64,000 nt of DNA. Source: Cognataquiflexum aquatile. Lineage in GTDB: Bacteria; Bacteroidota; Bacteroidia; Cytophagales; Cyclobacteriaceae. Under the pieces are notes generated by a model. That model had not been told where the DNA came from. It was given only the letters and a program-made list of their open reading frames with translations, and ran no database searches. Below are positions 21,001 through 28,077 of this stretch, piece after piece (positions within the stretch are counted from its first letter, which is position 1; every line of letters begins with the position of its first letter). The translations under genes and the position numbers were made by a program. The stretch covers positions 558,001-622,000 of the forward strand of contig NZ_QMIK01000001.1 in assembly GCF_003316845.1 (NCBI RefSeq), given 5' to 3'.

Positions 21001-21196
21001 GAATAGATTGCCCTTCAAGGAAGTTACTGTTGGTAGCATTAGAATTTCCTGTTGCCCAATTAATAGGGCTGACAGGATTTAAACCAATCCCACCATTTTG
21101 ACCTTGCTCTAGTCTAATTTCAGTGGCGAAAGAAAAATTTGCCACAAAAAGCAATAGTAGCATCAGTAAGTTTCGGAATGTGTAAAGTTTACGCAT
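15020..21196 (-). CDS. Large secreted subtilisin-fold (S8-like) protein with MBG domains and T9SS sorting tail
   Basis: 2,058 residues. A signal peptide (1-24) is followed by a beta-rich N-terminal region and a PKD/Ig-like segment (about 245-320). The S8-like domain (about 520-1005) has Asp560 (IGVLSDSYA), Asn683 (AGNFG) and Ser932 (FGTSAAAPH). The position of the usual catalytic His (HGT) reads DEGRAM, with Glu602, so activity may use a non-classical triad or be absent. MBG-type beta modules occupy about 1110-1720. One is interrupted by two hexapeptide arrays (1311-1352 and 1379-1430) and acidic linkers. A beta-rich module (about 1730-1940, 'IGDLLIVGLMF') precedes the T9SS type A sorting domain (about 1975-2058, 'AYPNPVRDRINLSL'). 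The protein is expected to cross the outer membrane by T9SS and attach to the surface or be released. The gene stands alone with its own terminator. Confidence 0.92.
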   Translation of the reverse strand: MRKLYTFRNLLMLLLLFVANFSFATEIRLEQGQNGGIGLNPVSPINWATGNSNATNSNFLEGQSIPYRLTIGKLWPGQHTVEIEWDTKSNGKNAIDYITSFDRICENVVPRAGSPNFGTIPAPSGMPQPSSSFNQLPDAQKRIAIYGGTITDIRYVRQDNVSGASAVTRLRISFSVSGSFGFTNTVVLAWGGHIASTEDWGEGNTASRTTGANFNTRLRSLNGKSLFVARSVRAVSDLIANAPKCNLIGESEVCVGEPVTYQVPAGASSYNWSITGQGEIISGQGTNAISVNWTSSGKVSVEVNKGLACGKTSCSLDVTLNTPPVLSVVDAVLCSTDNGGTTAIANLSDYVTSEFENLVFSHGGEQIENTEGLLVTNGDVIEVTAVDACSTTKTFTVTVNDRQVFGICSQGKVYESVGSELAGLSEIFKRGQTVETNEIFYIVENQVLVEVIYFKNKFNEAKAILEAAGFVTPNDGELKQDPNSLIISGFLPIERLTELNQPSDAINYIRPAIPPVPNKGATTTQGDRVMRSNLVRAGYTHFDGDQPIDGSGIKIGVLSDSYATRNDAGVNTLEADISNGDLPENLYFFRDLPSRFGKGTDEGRAMLQIIHDVAPGAQLGFRTGVVTAGDFAQGIRDLAAAGSDIIVDDITYVTEPFFRDGKVAKAVNEVTANGVSYFTSAGNFGSKSFEGVFNPFDDQTSELPLNSGKWTESGRVHQFSDGKTTQSIKVFPGQNGPAVYMIALQWDDPLYSIDQTGSIYDLDIYLKNFGAPLFGFNRNNVNGDPIEILSFTITEETTVELLIARECESCTDLDSKRDIKFKYVVFRGELDPNDPNGINASTIVGHANSEGAMTVGAVLYANTSVFGFDPSLVPSGTQPFTVANFSSRGGTTTNDEVRVKPDFTGPNGGNTTVNLGAPDLEGDNFSNFFGTSAAAPHVAAIAALVKQARLKYYPSSNPTNWLGGPGISLPADIKRVLKTTAQDMHEQGDDFKSGSGLVRADRALLSLAAPNPENIELVYEEGVILGEVEFKLKIKGTNLYEGSNVYLREELLNSTFQVDDQGAGFLEVTIPPFVGNPNITVINNSISDSGLDGGSSEPVFFLDVVKKTIAIRADNQTKKYAQVLEPFTASVYERVNNNWVNSSLTLEEVGLTLNPDNQNNSLSPLTLTSPISGDLAEVGTYIITASHPQTGFAFSDFYNYVGVVQEDGDLFYDGTSNAFGNYGPGIITVEALPITIKPLDLTGESSLIYGESISDALKFEVIIPEELIEFEGKVKIADVQSLKDAILAQYLEDLALAKQQDDNSLPLGIFNGRTILNKASFVNKSFMVSARTIVNGRTIINARTIINGRPIINSAIDVPVDSFLDFLEDSENQELKPVTINARTMINARTIVNARTLVNGRSIINGRTIINARTLLNGRTIVNSRTIVNSDGSEENDEEENTLVIFGEKDLELAEEGENPIIGKFYDFGEESEENDDDDFNLEFFSVNMVTGTDVGQHFVIPGTFESRNFIVSYLPADLTITPATLSATTSANPNVIGFGDTAPDFATEFQGFDVSTKFRDSDGNEVTLMDDQESVIDFIGYSLLKENTTFPSSGLIGAGIYLIEPVISLVQPSNYILGTITRGSLTVNKSTPTVFVTGGVFEFDGKPIKASAFANGIGGIEDILDPNLITIKYEGTGSTKYGPTNSAPTQPGTYIVTANFAGDANYNSASSESESLIIIGCINQAPKMGEFNTAKGSGSTSNSAIVRRPANTKIGDLLIVGLMFEKGTSPSITPPDRNWILIQRVNQSNQVGMATYYKVIRSNNEPQSYCFRISQSPKWTMGISRISGADINHPHGPIAAATRASGSPSFNATAPSLTTTDCNTMVMMFYSNKKNATWTPPTGTIEVYDDPNNQQGLTSNMMSYFIQSEPGRTGDLRAVASQSENWVAQAIAIRPLVTGLQSARTEPSTIETITEMSISEEESTLMEDETSGVLKAYPNPVRDRINLSLRGLVQEEPNPSSLVILDAMGRSHQLPSIWYENESRLELDFSQMHVGFYIINIRTIEGVKSIRVVKNQQ
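16907..17062 (-). repeat. Coding hexapeptide array, longer block (about 8-9 units of [AG]RT[ILMV][IVL]N)
   Basis: Residues 1379-1430 of the S8-like protein repeat an 18-bp unit encoding six residues of the form Ala/Gly-Arg-Thr-Ile/Leu/Met-Ile/Val-Asn, e.g. NARTIV, NGRSII, NSRTIV. The DNA copies are degenerate at third positions, so the repeat is old or kept at protein level. The regular six-residue period with alternating hydrophobic and polar positions would fit a beta-helix or stacked-strand surface (inference). Confidence 0.88.
17141..17266 (-). repeat. Coding hexapeptide array, shorter block
   Basis: Residues 1311-1352 carry the same hexapeptide (NGRTIL, SARTIV, NGRTII, NARTII, NGRPII). 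A non-repeat spacer of about 26 residues, acidic towards its end (VPVDSFLDFLEDSENQEL), separates it from the longer block. Both arrays lie inside an MBG-like module. Confidence 0.85.
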
Positions 21197-22047
21197 TAGA
21201 AAGTTTTTTTTAAGTTTGAAGAGTTAAAATTCTTTTTAATATGAAAGATTTAGATGAAATTAACATTCAATTTCTCTATTCCTGAAAATGTCCTTTTTTT
21301 GATACAAACTGCAATTTACTTTTAACAAAAAGGACTTTCCAATATATGAAATAAATTTTGAAAATAATCTTAAATAAAATTTATAGGTTCTATTGAAAAA
21401 TTATATTGTTATTCAAACGGAAAAAAAAATAAAATAAAACGGTTAAAAATTTTAACTATTTTATTTATTTATTACTTACACAATAAAAAATACATTTATT
21501 TTTAAGTTTTTTTACCAAATTTCTAAATTTAATAACCTATCCATCGGTCATTTTTTTTTGACTTAAATCAAGCCATTATCCTGACTGATGTCATGTTTTT
21601 TTTGATTATCAAAAACGGTTGCAATTGAATCAACACATTGAAAGACTAAGTTTTGACACTAAGATTTCCACAGCAGTTTTTTTCTCAGGCTTAATTCTGA
21701 AAGAATGTGGTCTTTACTTTCTCCAAATTTCGTTGACAACTATTTAAATATGGAAAAAAATGAATGGGATCTATCTAAACAATTAGCTCCCATTAGAGAA
21801 GAAGTTTTATTTCTCACTTAAAAACTCTGAGAAGAAACAAAGGCCTTTGGAAGTGAGATGAAATCGGGAAATTTCTCCAAAGAATCTGGGAATCAACTCA
21901 AAAAAGTATTTGAAAATATTTTTAGCTCCATAAGTTTTTTCAAAATCAGCATCCGGGCAGGCGAATATTGAAAAACCCAATTAGAACAAATGAAACCCTT
22001 AAAGTTTCCTTTGGGATTATGATTTTGAGGGAAATTCTTTAATAAAC
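21197..22047. other. Long AT-rich intergenic region upstream of the S8-like gene
   Basis: 850 bp with very low GC. It includes poly-A/T tracts and a 15-nt palindrome GTTAAAAATTTTAAC at 21442-21456, probably part of the promoter region of the secreted protein. Short plus-strand frames (from 21750, MEKNEWDLSKQLAPIREE, and a second frame to about 21970) look like gene debris, but I recognise no family. Confidence 0.45.
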
Positions 22048-22200
22048 TCACTGCCCTTCCCTTTTTCTGTCCTTGCTTTCAATTCCCCACGAAGGGCCTT
22101 CACGAATACTCAAACTCAGTCCCATTATTCCTTCACCTGTGGCGTGGTAGTGGAGAAAGCTCGGAAGATTGTATTCCAAATCTATTGTGCGAGCCATTTC
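22048..22200 (-). pseudogene. Decayed C-terminal fragment of a Q-type histidine kinase
   Basis: The minus strand contains an open stretch reading FLHYHATGEGIMGLSLSI. It aligns with [20 protein letters not shown] of the intact kinases after a two-residue deletion, then runs through degenerate sequence to a TGA at 22048. A neighbouring frame reads IFRAFSTTTP, matching [10 protein letters not shown], so at least one frameshift has occurred. The H-box and N-box are absent: the upstream side is occupied by the antiporter gene ending at 22218. It is the remnant of another kinase of the same expansion. Confidence 0.75.
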
Positions 22201-22217
22201 CGTAATCTTCTTATGAA

Positions 22218-23822
22218 CTAAACGTCTTGCCTCTTAAGTACGTTAGCCACAAAATCATACCCCAGGTTTTCCTTGTATTCAAAAACGTAGTCTACACCAA
22301 TCGACCTGTACTTTTGTGCGTGGTCTGAATACCTGCTCATTGCAAAAATTTTGAAGGGCCGTTCTTTAATTCGGCCTATTTCAGAAAGGGTTTGAATGTT
22401 TGCATTGAAATCGGCCACTGTCATGAATACAGCTTTGATGTTTTTACAATCCACATTATCCCATAGCTCGCTGTCTGTAACATCAGCCCACAGAACGTTC
22501 TGACCGGATTGCTGAACTGCTGCAACCAAATCAGGATTAAAATCAAGACCCAATACCTTATCCCCGTGAATCTGCTGCAGTGAATGGAAGGTAGGCATTC
22601 CGACACTTCCGAGTCCAACCACCAGAATTTCTGCTTTCCCGAAGCTAAGTGGTTCGCAATCTACACTTTGCTTTTTCCTGTTGAGCTTCAAAATAACACC
22701 CTTAAACCGGTCAAAGATAGCGTGAGAGTAAACATTGAGAGGCGCTGCCAAAACAAATGACAAAGACATTAATATCGCCATTGCCACGATCCATTCATTG
22801 GTGAGTAAACCAATCTGGAGACCTACAATGCCCACAATTAGTCCAAATTCACTGAAATTACTTAGGCCCAAAGCACTGAGAAATGCGGTACGCGGTTGAA
22901 GTGAAAACCTGGATAGAATAAACAAAAAAAGCACCCCTTTGACTAATGCAAAAGGCAAAAGAATCATGGCCACACCTAATGTGGAAAAACTAGGCAAACC
23001 CACCATTCCTACATTTATAAAAAAAGCAATAAGAAAAAAATCCTTGTACTCAGTCATACGGATATACAGTTCATCAACCCTGGGATGGTTGACAAGCAGC
23101 ATTCCTATTACCAAAGCACCCAGATCAGCCTTCAAGCCAACAAAGTTAAAACTCAATGCCCCTGCTACAAAAATTGCGAAGAACCCAAAGAATGAAAATA
23201 ATTCTCCATGTTCCATTTGATGAAGGAGCCGACTCAGTATTTTTTGCAGAAGCCATAACACAATCGGCAGGGCAAAAATCCAAAGTGATGGGATTTTCTT
23301 ATCAGAGAAAGCAATGAAGAGAACGGCGAAAATATCCTGTATTACCAGAATTCCAATAGCAATCCTACCATGGTAAGAAGCCATCTCCCCCCGGGCTTCG
23401 AGGGTTTTTACCACAAAGACTGTACTTGAAAAGCTCAAGGCAAAACTCAACATCAGCGTACTTTCCAAACTAAGGTCTGAGAATATGCTGATCCCGAAGT
23501 ACATCAATAGCGTAAGAACTCCGGACATAGCCAATATGATGAGGATCATGTGCAAAGAAGCCGAGATCCAGATTTCCGGCCTGAAGAGCTCTTTGAGCTT
23601 CAGCTTTAGACCGATGGTAAAAAGTAAAACCATCACTCCGATATCTGCCAGCACCTCGATGCTGCTATTGATATTTCCTTCCTGAAGACCCGAAAAATTG
23701 ATCAGAAAACCTGCGATTAAGAACCCTACCAAAGGCGGAAGTCCGATACGCTTGGCGAGCACTCCACATGTAAAGGCTGCAGCGAGCAAGAAAGCAACCT
23801 GGTAAAAGGGATAGATATCCAT
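22218..23822 (-). CDS. CPA2-family monovalent cation:proton antiporter with TrkA-N (RCK) domain
   Basis: 534 residues. About twelve hydrophobic helices (residues 6-370) form a Na+/H+ exchanger fold; the 'IQDIFAV' helix carries Gln162-Asp163, the ion-binding acidic position of CPA2 proteins. A linker leads to a cytosolic Rossmann domain (about 396-515) with GLGSVG at 403-408 and the adenosine-ribose-binding Asp427 (LGLDFNP), so NAD(H) or a similar nucleotide is expected to gate transport. It resembles KefB/YbaL-type K+ or Na+/H+ antiporters; the ion cannot be told from sequence. The ATG at 23822 follows a region with three 11-bp-spaced repeats (24079-24109) that might be operator sites. The remnant of a kinase lies just downstream. 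Confidence 0.92.
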   Translation of the reverse strand: MDIYPFYQVAFLLAAAFTCGVLAKRIGLPPLVGFLIAGFLINFSGLQEGNINSSIEVLADIGVMVLLFTIGLKLKLKELFRPEIWISASLHMILIILAMSGVLTLLMYFGISIFSDLSLESTLMLSFALSFSSTVFVVKTLEARGEMASYHGRIAIGILVIQDIFAVLFIAFSDKKIPSLWIFALPIVLWLLQKILSRLLHQMEHGELFSFFGFFAIFVAGALSFNFVGLKADLGALVIGMLLVNHPRVDELYIRMTEYKDFFLIAFFINVGMVGLPSFSTLGVAMILLPFALVKGVLFLFILSRFSLQPRTAFLSALGLSNFSEFGLIVGIVGLQIGLLTNEWIVAMAILMSLSFVLAAPLNVYSHAIFDRFKGVILKLNRKKQSVDCEPLSFGKAEILVVGLGSVGMPTFHSLQQIHGDKVLGLDFNPDLVAAVQQSGQNVLWADVTDSELWDNVDCKNIKAVFMTVADFNANIQTLSEIGRIKERPFKIFAMSRYSDHAQKYRSIGVDYVFEYKENLGYDFVANVLKRQDV

Positions 23823-24305
23823 AGGGATTGGATTTTAGTACAATTAAAAACTTTCCCGGCATCATACCTAATGCTCTTAATTAAGATGTGTGTTCAATTT
23901 GGAATGAACAGCGTTCTTAGCCAATAAAGCAAAAATGGAGACAATAATGGATATTCTATATAACTGAGTATTAGCACTTACCTACCTATTTGAAATGGAA
24001 TACCGGTGGCTATGCTTGCATTTAAAATGGAAGCTAACCTGAATGGATCACAGAGAACCTATAGCTACCCATCACCTCAAACACGGTGAAAACACGGTAT
24101 AAACACGGTCAAAATATAAGAGGAAGTGTAGGGAGCGGGAAAGGAAGGTAAACTTTAATATAACGGAGCTATGGCTAGGCTTACAAGCTGGACCAGGTTG
24201 TAGGCATGTTTGGGGGCATAGGTATGAAGAATTGAAGAGGTTCCATCCCAAAAAACAAGCAACAAAAAACCCAAGGAAATATTTTGGGGATTTCTTTAGC
24301 AAAGA
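23823..24305. other. Intergenic region with helical-phase direct repeats
   Basis: 483 bp between the antiporter start and the stop of the propeller kinase at 24306. Apart from the repeats at 24079-24109, it contains an unassigned plus-strand open stretch of about 64 codons ending at about 24309. That stretch has no ATG and no recognised family. No RNA gene or clear terminator was seen. Confidence 0.45.
24079..24109. repeat. Three copies of AAACACGGT at exact 11-bp period
   Basis: AAACACGGT occurs at 24079-24087, 24090-24098 and 24101-24109, separated by GA and AT. The 11-bp period puts the copies on about the same face of the helix, as expected for cooperative binding of a regulator. The array is 257 bp upstream of the antiporter ATG and about 200 bp downstream of the kinase stop. 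No coding function was found. Confidence 0.8.
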
Positions 24306-27300
24306 TTAGTAAGTGGGTAAAAGAATAATAAAAGTAGTTCCCAAGCCGGGTTGAGAATCCACTTTAATCTCTCCACCATGAGCTTTCACAATATCATAAG
24401 ATAAGGATAATCCCAAACCCGTTCCCAGTCCGGTTGGCTTGGTGGTGAAGAAGGGTTGGAATATTTTGGTTTTTATGGAATCGGGAATTCCGGGACCGTT
24501 ATCAGAAACTCTTATTTCTAGATTGTCTCCATTCTTCATCGTCGAGACAGTTACTAGGGGCTTTAATTCAGAATTATGATCCCGATAGCTATCTTGACTG
24601 AATTCTGAATTGGTAAACGCTTGAAAAGCATTGTTGATGATATTCAAAAGCACTCTTCCGATTTCTTGTGGGACCAAGTTGATTTTGGGAAGAGTTGGAT
24701 CGAAGTCGGTTACAAAGTCCGCGTTGAAAGACTTATCCTTCGCCCTCATGCCATGGTAGGACAGTCTCAGATACTCATCAGCCAAAGCATTGATATCGGT
24801 GGACACTTTTTCTCCCGAACTTATTCTGCTGTGCTCGAGCATTCCCTTCACAATCGCATCTGCCCGCTTTCCATGGTGGTTGATTTTATCGAGATTTTGC
24901 TTGATATCATTTGCGATGAATTTAGCCTCATCAATGTCTCCTTTTTCAAGCTCTTCATTCATTTCGTCTAAAAGTTCGCTGCTGACTTCTGAAAAATTAT
25001 TCACAAAATTCAATGGATTCTGAATCTCATGGGCGATGCCAGCGGTGAGTTCACCCAATGAAGCCATCTTTTCTGATTGGATCAGTTGTGCCTGGGTGGA
25101 TTTTAAAGTTTGATGGGCTTTGCCAAGTTCACCATATGCCTTTTCAATTTCTTTTGCCTGAGCCAATTCTTTGTCTTTGGTTTTTTCACGTTCAATCCTG
25201 AGAGTTCTCGCTTTTTGGATCAAGTGGATTCTCCAGACTAGCCCAACTAAGAATAAAGCATAAATACCATAAGCCCACCAAGATCGGTACCAAGGTGGCA
25301 ATACTGTAAAAGAGTAAGAAACAGGCGCAGTCCACATTCCATTGGCTCCCTGTGCTTTAACCTTAAATGTGTAGGAACCTTCTTGAATATTTCCAAAAGA
25401 AGCATTGGATCTGTTTGTAAGAGGGCTCCAATCCTCGTCATATCCTTCCAATTGGTATTGATATTTGACCATTTGGGGACGGGAAGTCTCGATGGCAACA
25501 AATTCAAAAGAAACCTGATTGAGGTTATAAGGCAATAAAAGATTTTGGGGCAAAGGATAAAATGGCGTTATACTATCAAACTCTATTTTGCCGAAGCGCT
25601 GTCTCATACTATCCCTTTCAGCCAACCTTAATTCCCTGCCGAAAAGGCTTACTTCTTCTGTAACATTAGGAGGTATAATGATACCCTTTACTGTCGGGGT
25701 ATCATCTTCCAAGTTTGATTTCTCATTCTCAACGTTATCGAAGGTATCTTTTAAAGTATGCCAGCTAACCTTTTCATCTTTCACTTTAATTGATTGAATG
25801 ACTAAGACAGGTGCTTCCACATTTTTGTTTAATGCCTCATAATCAAACCTTACCAATCCTGTTTTTTCAGAACCTGTCCCTGCCCAGATGATGCCTTTGC
25901 TGTCCAATAGCAATGCATTTTTCCCAAAATTCACATCCTTCACAGGATAGCCTGTAGATGATTCGAATTTTTCAAAATCAGTGAGCAGAGTACCATCTTC
26001 GGAAATATTGAAAATATTGATCCCTAAATAGGTCCCAATGGCCATTTTCCCATTTGGCATTTGAAGAATTTGGATTACAATATCATCCGACAAACCATCT
26101 GCAATTCTAAAACTTCTAAATACAGTAGAATTTATGCGATCCCAGCTCGGAACTTGAATGGAATCAGAAATTTCATTTGATGTTTGTACTTGAAATAATT
26201 CTTTGTAGGTTTCTGAATCCAAAAAACTTAACCCTTCCTCAGTTCCGAACCATAAATTCCCCGATAGATCCTCAAAAATCGAGATAACCATATTATTCGC
26301 CAGTCCATGATCAGTGGTAAAATTAGTAAGCGATTTACCGTCATATAGACTGACTCCACCACCATTGGTTCCGAGCCAAATTTTTCCGAAGTTATCTTGG
26401 AATATTGTATTTATTTCAATTTGAGCAAGCCCTTGAGCTGTAGTATAATTGGTAAATGATTCACCATCATATCTACTGACCCCCGCATCAAATGTACCAA
26501 TCCATAGATTTCCTATTTTATCCAGTAACATAGAAGAGACATTATTACTAGTCAATCCCTGAACTGTGGAAAAATTGGTGAATAATTTGCCATCAAAACG
26601 ATAGACACCATTTCCTGATGTGCCGAACCAAAAATTTCCGAATTTATCCTCAATTGTACTAGTCACAAGTGCATCAGACAAACCTTGAGCTCTTAAAAAA
26701 GTAGTAAATGACTTGCCGTCGAAGCGGCTCACACCACCTCCAAAAGTACCAAGCCAAAGGTTTCCGGTTTTATCTTCAGTTAAGCTATAAACAAGAGAAC
26801 CTGGCAAACCATAAATCTTGGAAAAAAAAGTAAATGCTTTCCCATTATACCGACTGACTCCCCCACCAAAAGTACCGAACCAAATGCTACCAACTTTATC
26901 CTCAGTGATACTCAAAACTGATGGATTTGTCAATCCTTGAGTTGTGGTAAAGTGTTTTAGAGATTTGCCATCATAAGACTTTACTCCCTCAGAAAAAGAT
27001 GTAAACCACAGGTTTCCCTGATTATCCTCTAATATTTTGTTTATAGATTGCATATTTTCTCCTTTAAAAGGTTTGGAGAATTTGCTGTTAGATTGACATA
27101 TAATCCCAGCATTTGTACCAAACCAAATGTTTCCTTTTTTATCCTCATGCATGCTAAAAATATAATTTCGTGGAAAACCGTCAGTTGCGGTGTAAGTGGC
27201 GAAGGATTCACCGTTATAACGGCTCAAACCACCACCACCAAACCAAACATTTCCTGCCTTGTCCACTAAAATGCAATTAGTATTATTACTTGCTAAGCCT

Positions 27301-28016
27301 TCTTTTGTAGTAAAACTCGTAAAATTTTGGCCATCAAATTTCATTGCCCCATTGCCAATAGTTCCAAACCAAATATTCCCAGCTTTATCCTCGATGATCG
27401 TAACAACAAAATCAAGGTTAAGGCTGTCGGCTGTGGCGAAATTGGTAAAGGATTTTCCGTCATATCGGCTTACACCTTGTTGAGTTCCAAACCAAAGATT
27501 CCCGAATTTATCCTGAAATATTGTCAAAATAGTACTATTTGTTAACCCATGGGCTGTGGTATAATTGGTAAAGGATTTTCCGTCAAATCGGCTCACACCT
27601 CGTTCAGTACCAAACCAAAGATTCCCGAATTTATCCATCATCGAACATCGAACTCCATCCAAAGCCAATCCATCCTCAGTAGTGAAATTGGTAAAATCTG
27701 ATATTCCACCATCTCCCATGAGAATCGTTTTGCCTTCCTGATCCAAAATGGGTTCACCTTTTTCGTTTTTTAAGATAGGCAGCATAATGGTTTCACCACC
27801 CCCCTTGGGAACAGCTCTGACCACAGGTTTTGGCATGTCTTTCAAAAAATAGGTTTTGGGCTGAAGGCTGTCGGGGAGGTCGGCTAATACGGTTCTTTGT
27901 AATGGAACAAGAGAATCTTTTGGGATACTTTTATCAATTGCATTTAATTCCTGTTTAGTATTACATGAAGACAAAAATCCCAAACAAATTGCAAAAACTA
28001 GTTTGAATGCATTCAT
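24306..28016 (-). CDS. Lipoprotein-type sensor histidine kinase with 14-blade double propeller
   Basis: 1,236 residues. The N-terminus has a lipobox (LSSC, Cys18), suggesting a lipid-modified N-terminus. From about 105 to 735 there are 14 propeller blades of about 40 residues, of the type 'DKFGNLWFGT..GVSRYDGKSFTNFTT', consistent with two seven-bladed propellers. A Y_Y_Y domain (about 830-905) leads to a membrane helix (913-934), a coiled coil and a Q-type kinase core with His996 (HEIQNP), N-box [10 protein letters not shown]1 DNGPG and G2 GTGLGLS. The blades are unusually similar to one another, also in DNA, which indicates recent internal amplification. The start lies 61 bp downstream of the TPR kinase at 28078, so the two probably share a transcript. 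No fused receiver. Confidence 0.93.
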   Translation of the reverse strand: MNAFKLVFAICLGFLSSCNTKQELNAIDKSIPKDSLVPLQRTVLADLPDSLQPKTYFLKDMPKPVVRAVPKGGGETIMLPILKNEKGEPILDQEGKTILMGDGGISDFTNFTTEDGLALDGVRCSMMDKFGNLWFGTERGVSRFDGKSFTNYTTAHGLTNSTILTIFQDKFGNLWFGTQQGVSRYDGKSFTNFATADSLNLDFVVTIIEDKAGNIWFGTIGNGAMKFDGQNFTSFTTKEGLASNNTNCILVDKAGNVWFGGGGLSRYNGESFATYTATDGFPRNYIFSMHEDKKGNIWFGTNAGIICQSNSKFSKPFKGENMQSINKILEDNQGNLWFTSFSEGVKSYDGKSLKHFTTTQGLTNPSVLSITEDKVGSIWFGTFGGGVSRYNGKAFTFFSKIYGLPGSLVYSLTEDKTGNLWLGTFGGGVSRFDGKSFTTFLRAQGLSDALVTSTIEDKFGNFWFGTSGNGVYRFDGKLFTNFSTVQGLTSNNVSSMLLDKIGNLWIGTFDAGVSRYDGESFTNYTTAQGLAQIEINTIFQDNFGKIWLGTNGGGVSLYDGKSLTNFTTDHGLANNMVISIFEDLSGNLWFGTEEGLSFLDSETYKELFQVQTSNEISDSIQVPSWDRINSTVFRSFRIADGLSDDIVIQILQMPNGKMAIGTYLGINIFNISEDGTLLTDFEKFESSTGYPVKDVNFGKNALLLDSKGIIWAGTGSEKTGLVRFDYEALNKNVEAPVLVIQSIKVKDEKVSWHTLKDTFDNVENEKSNLEDDTPTVKGIIIPPNVTEEVSLFGRELRLAERDSMRQRFGKIEFDSITPFYPLPQNLLLPYNLNQVSFEFVAIETSRPQMVKYQYQLEGYDEDWSPLTNRSNASFGNIQEGSYTFKVKAQGANGMWTAPVSYSFTVLPPWYRSWWAYGIYALFLVGLVWRIHLIQKARTLRIEREKTKDKELAQAKEIEKAYGELGKAHQTLKSTQAQLIQSEKMASLGELTAGIAHEIQNPLNFVNNFSEVSSELLDEMNEELEKGDIDEAKFIANDIKQNLDKINHHGKRADAIVKGMLEHSRISSGEKVSTDINALADEYLRLSYHGMRAKDKSFNADFVTDFDPTLPKINLVPQEIGRVLLNIINNAFQAFTNSEFSQDSYRDHNSELKPLVTVSTMKNGDNLEIRVSDNGPGIPDSIKTKIFQPFFTTKPTGLGTGLGLSLSYDIVKAHGGEIKVDSQPGLGTTFIILLPTY

Positions 28017-28077
28017 ATGCCGTATTTAAATTGGTAAAAAAAATATGAATCAACCCACACCTAATGTGTTGATTATC

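Noticed and set aside
24072-24302. Minus-strand 76-codon ORF
   Set aside because: It overlaps the AAACACGGT array, has no recognisable domain and is in a compositionally odd intergenic region.
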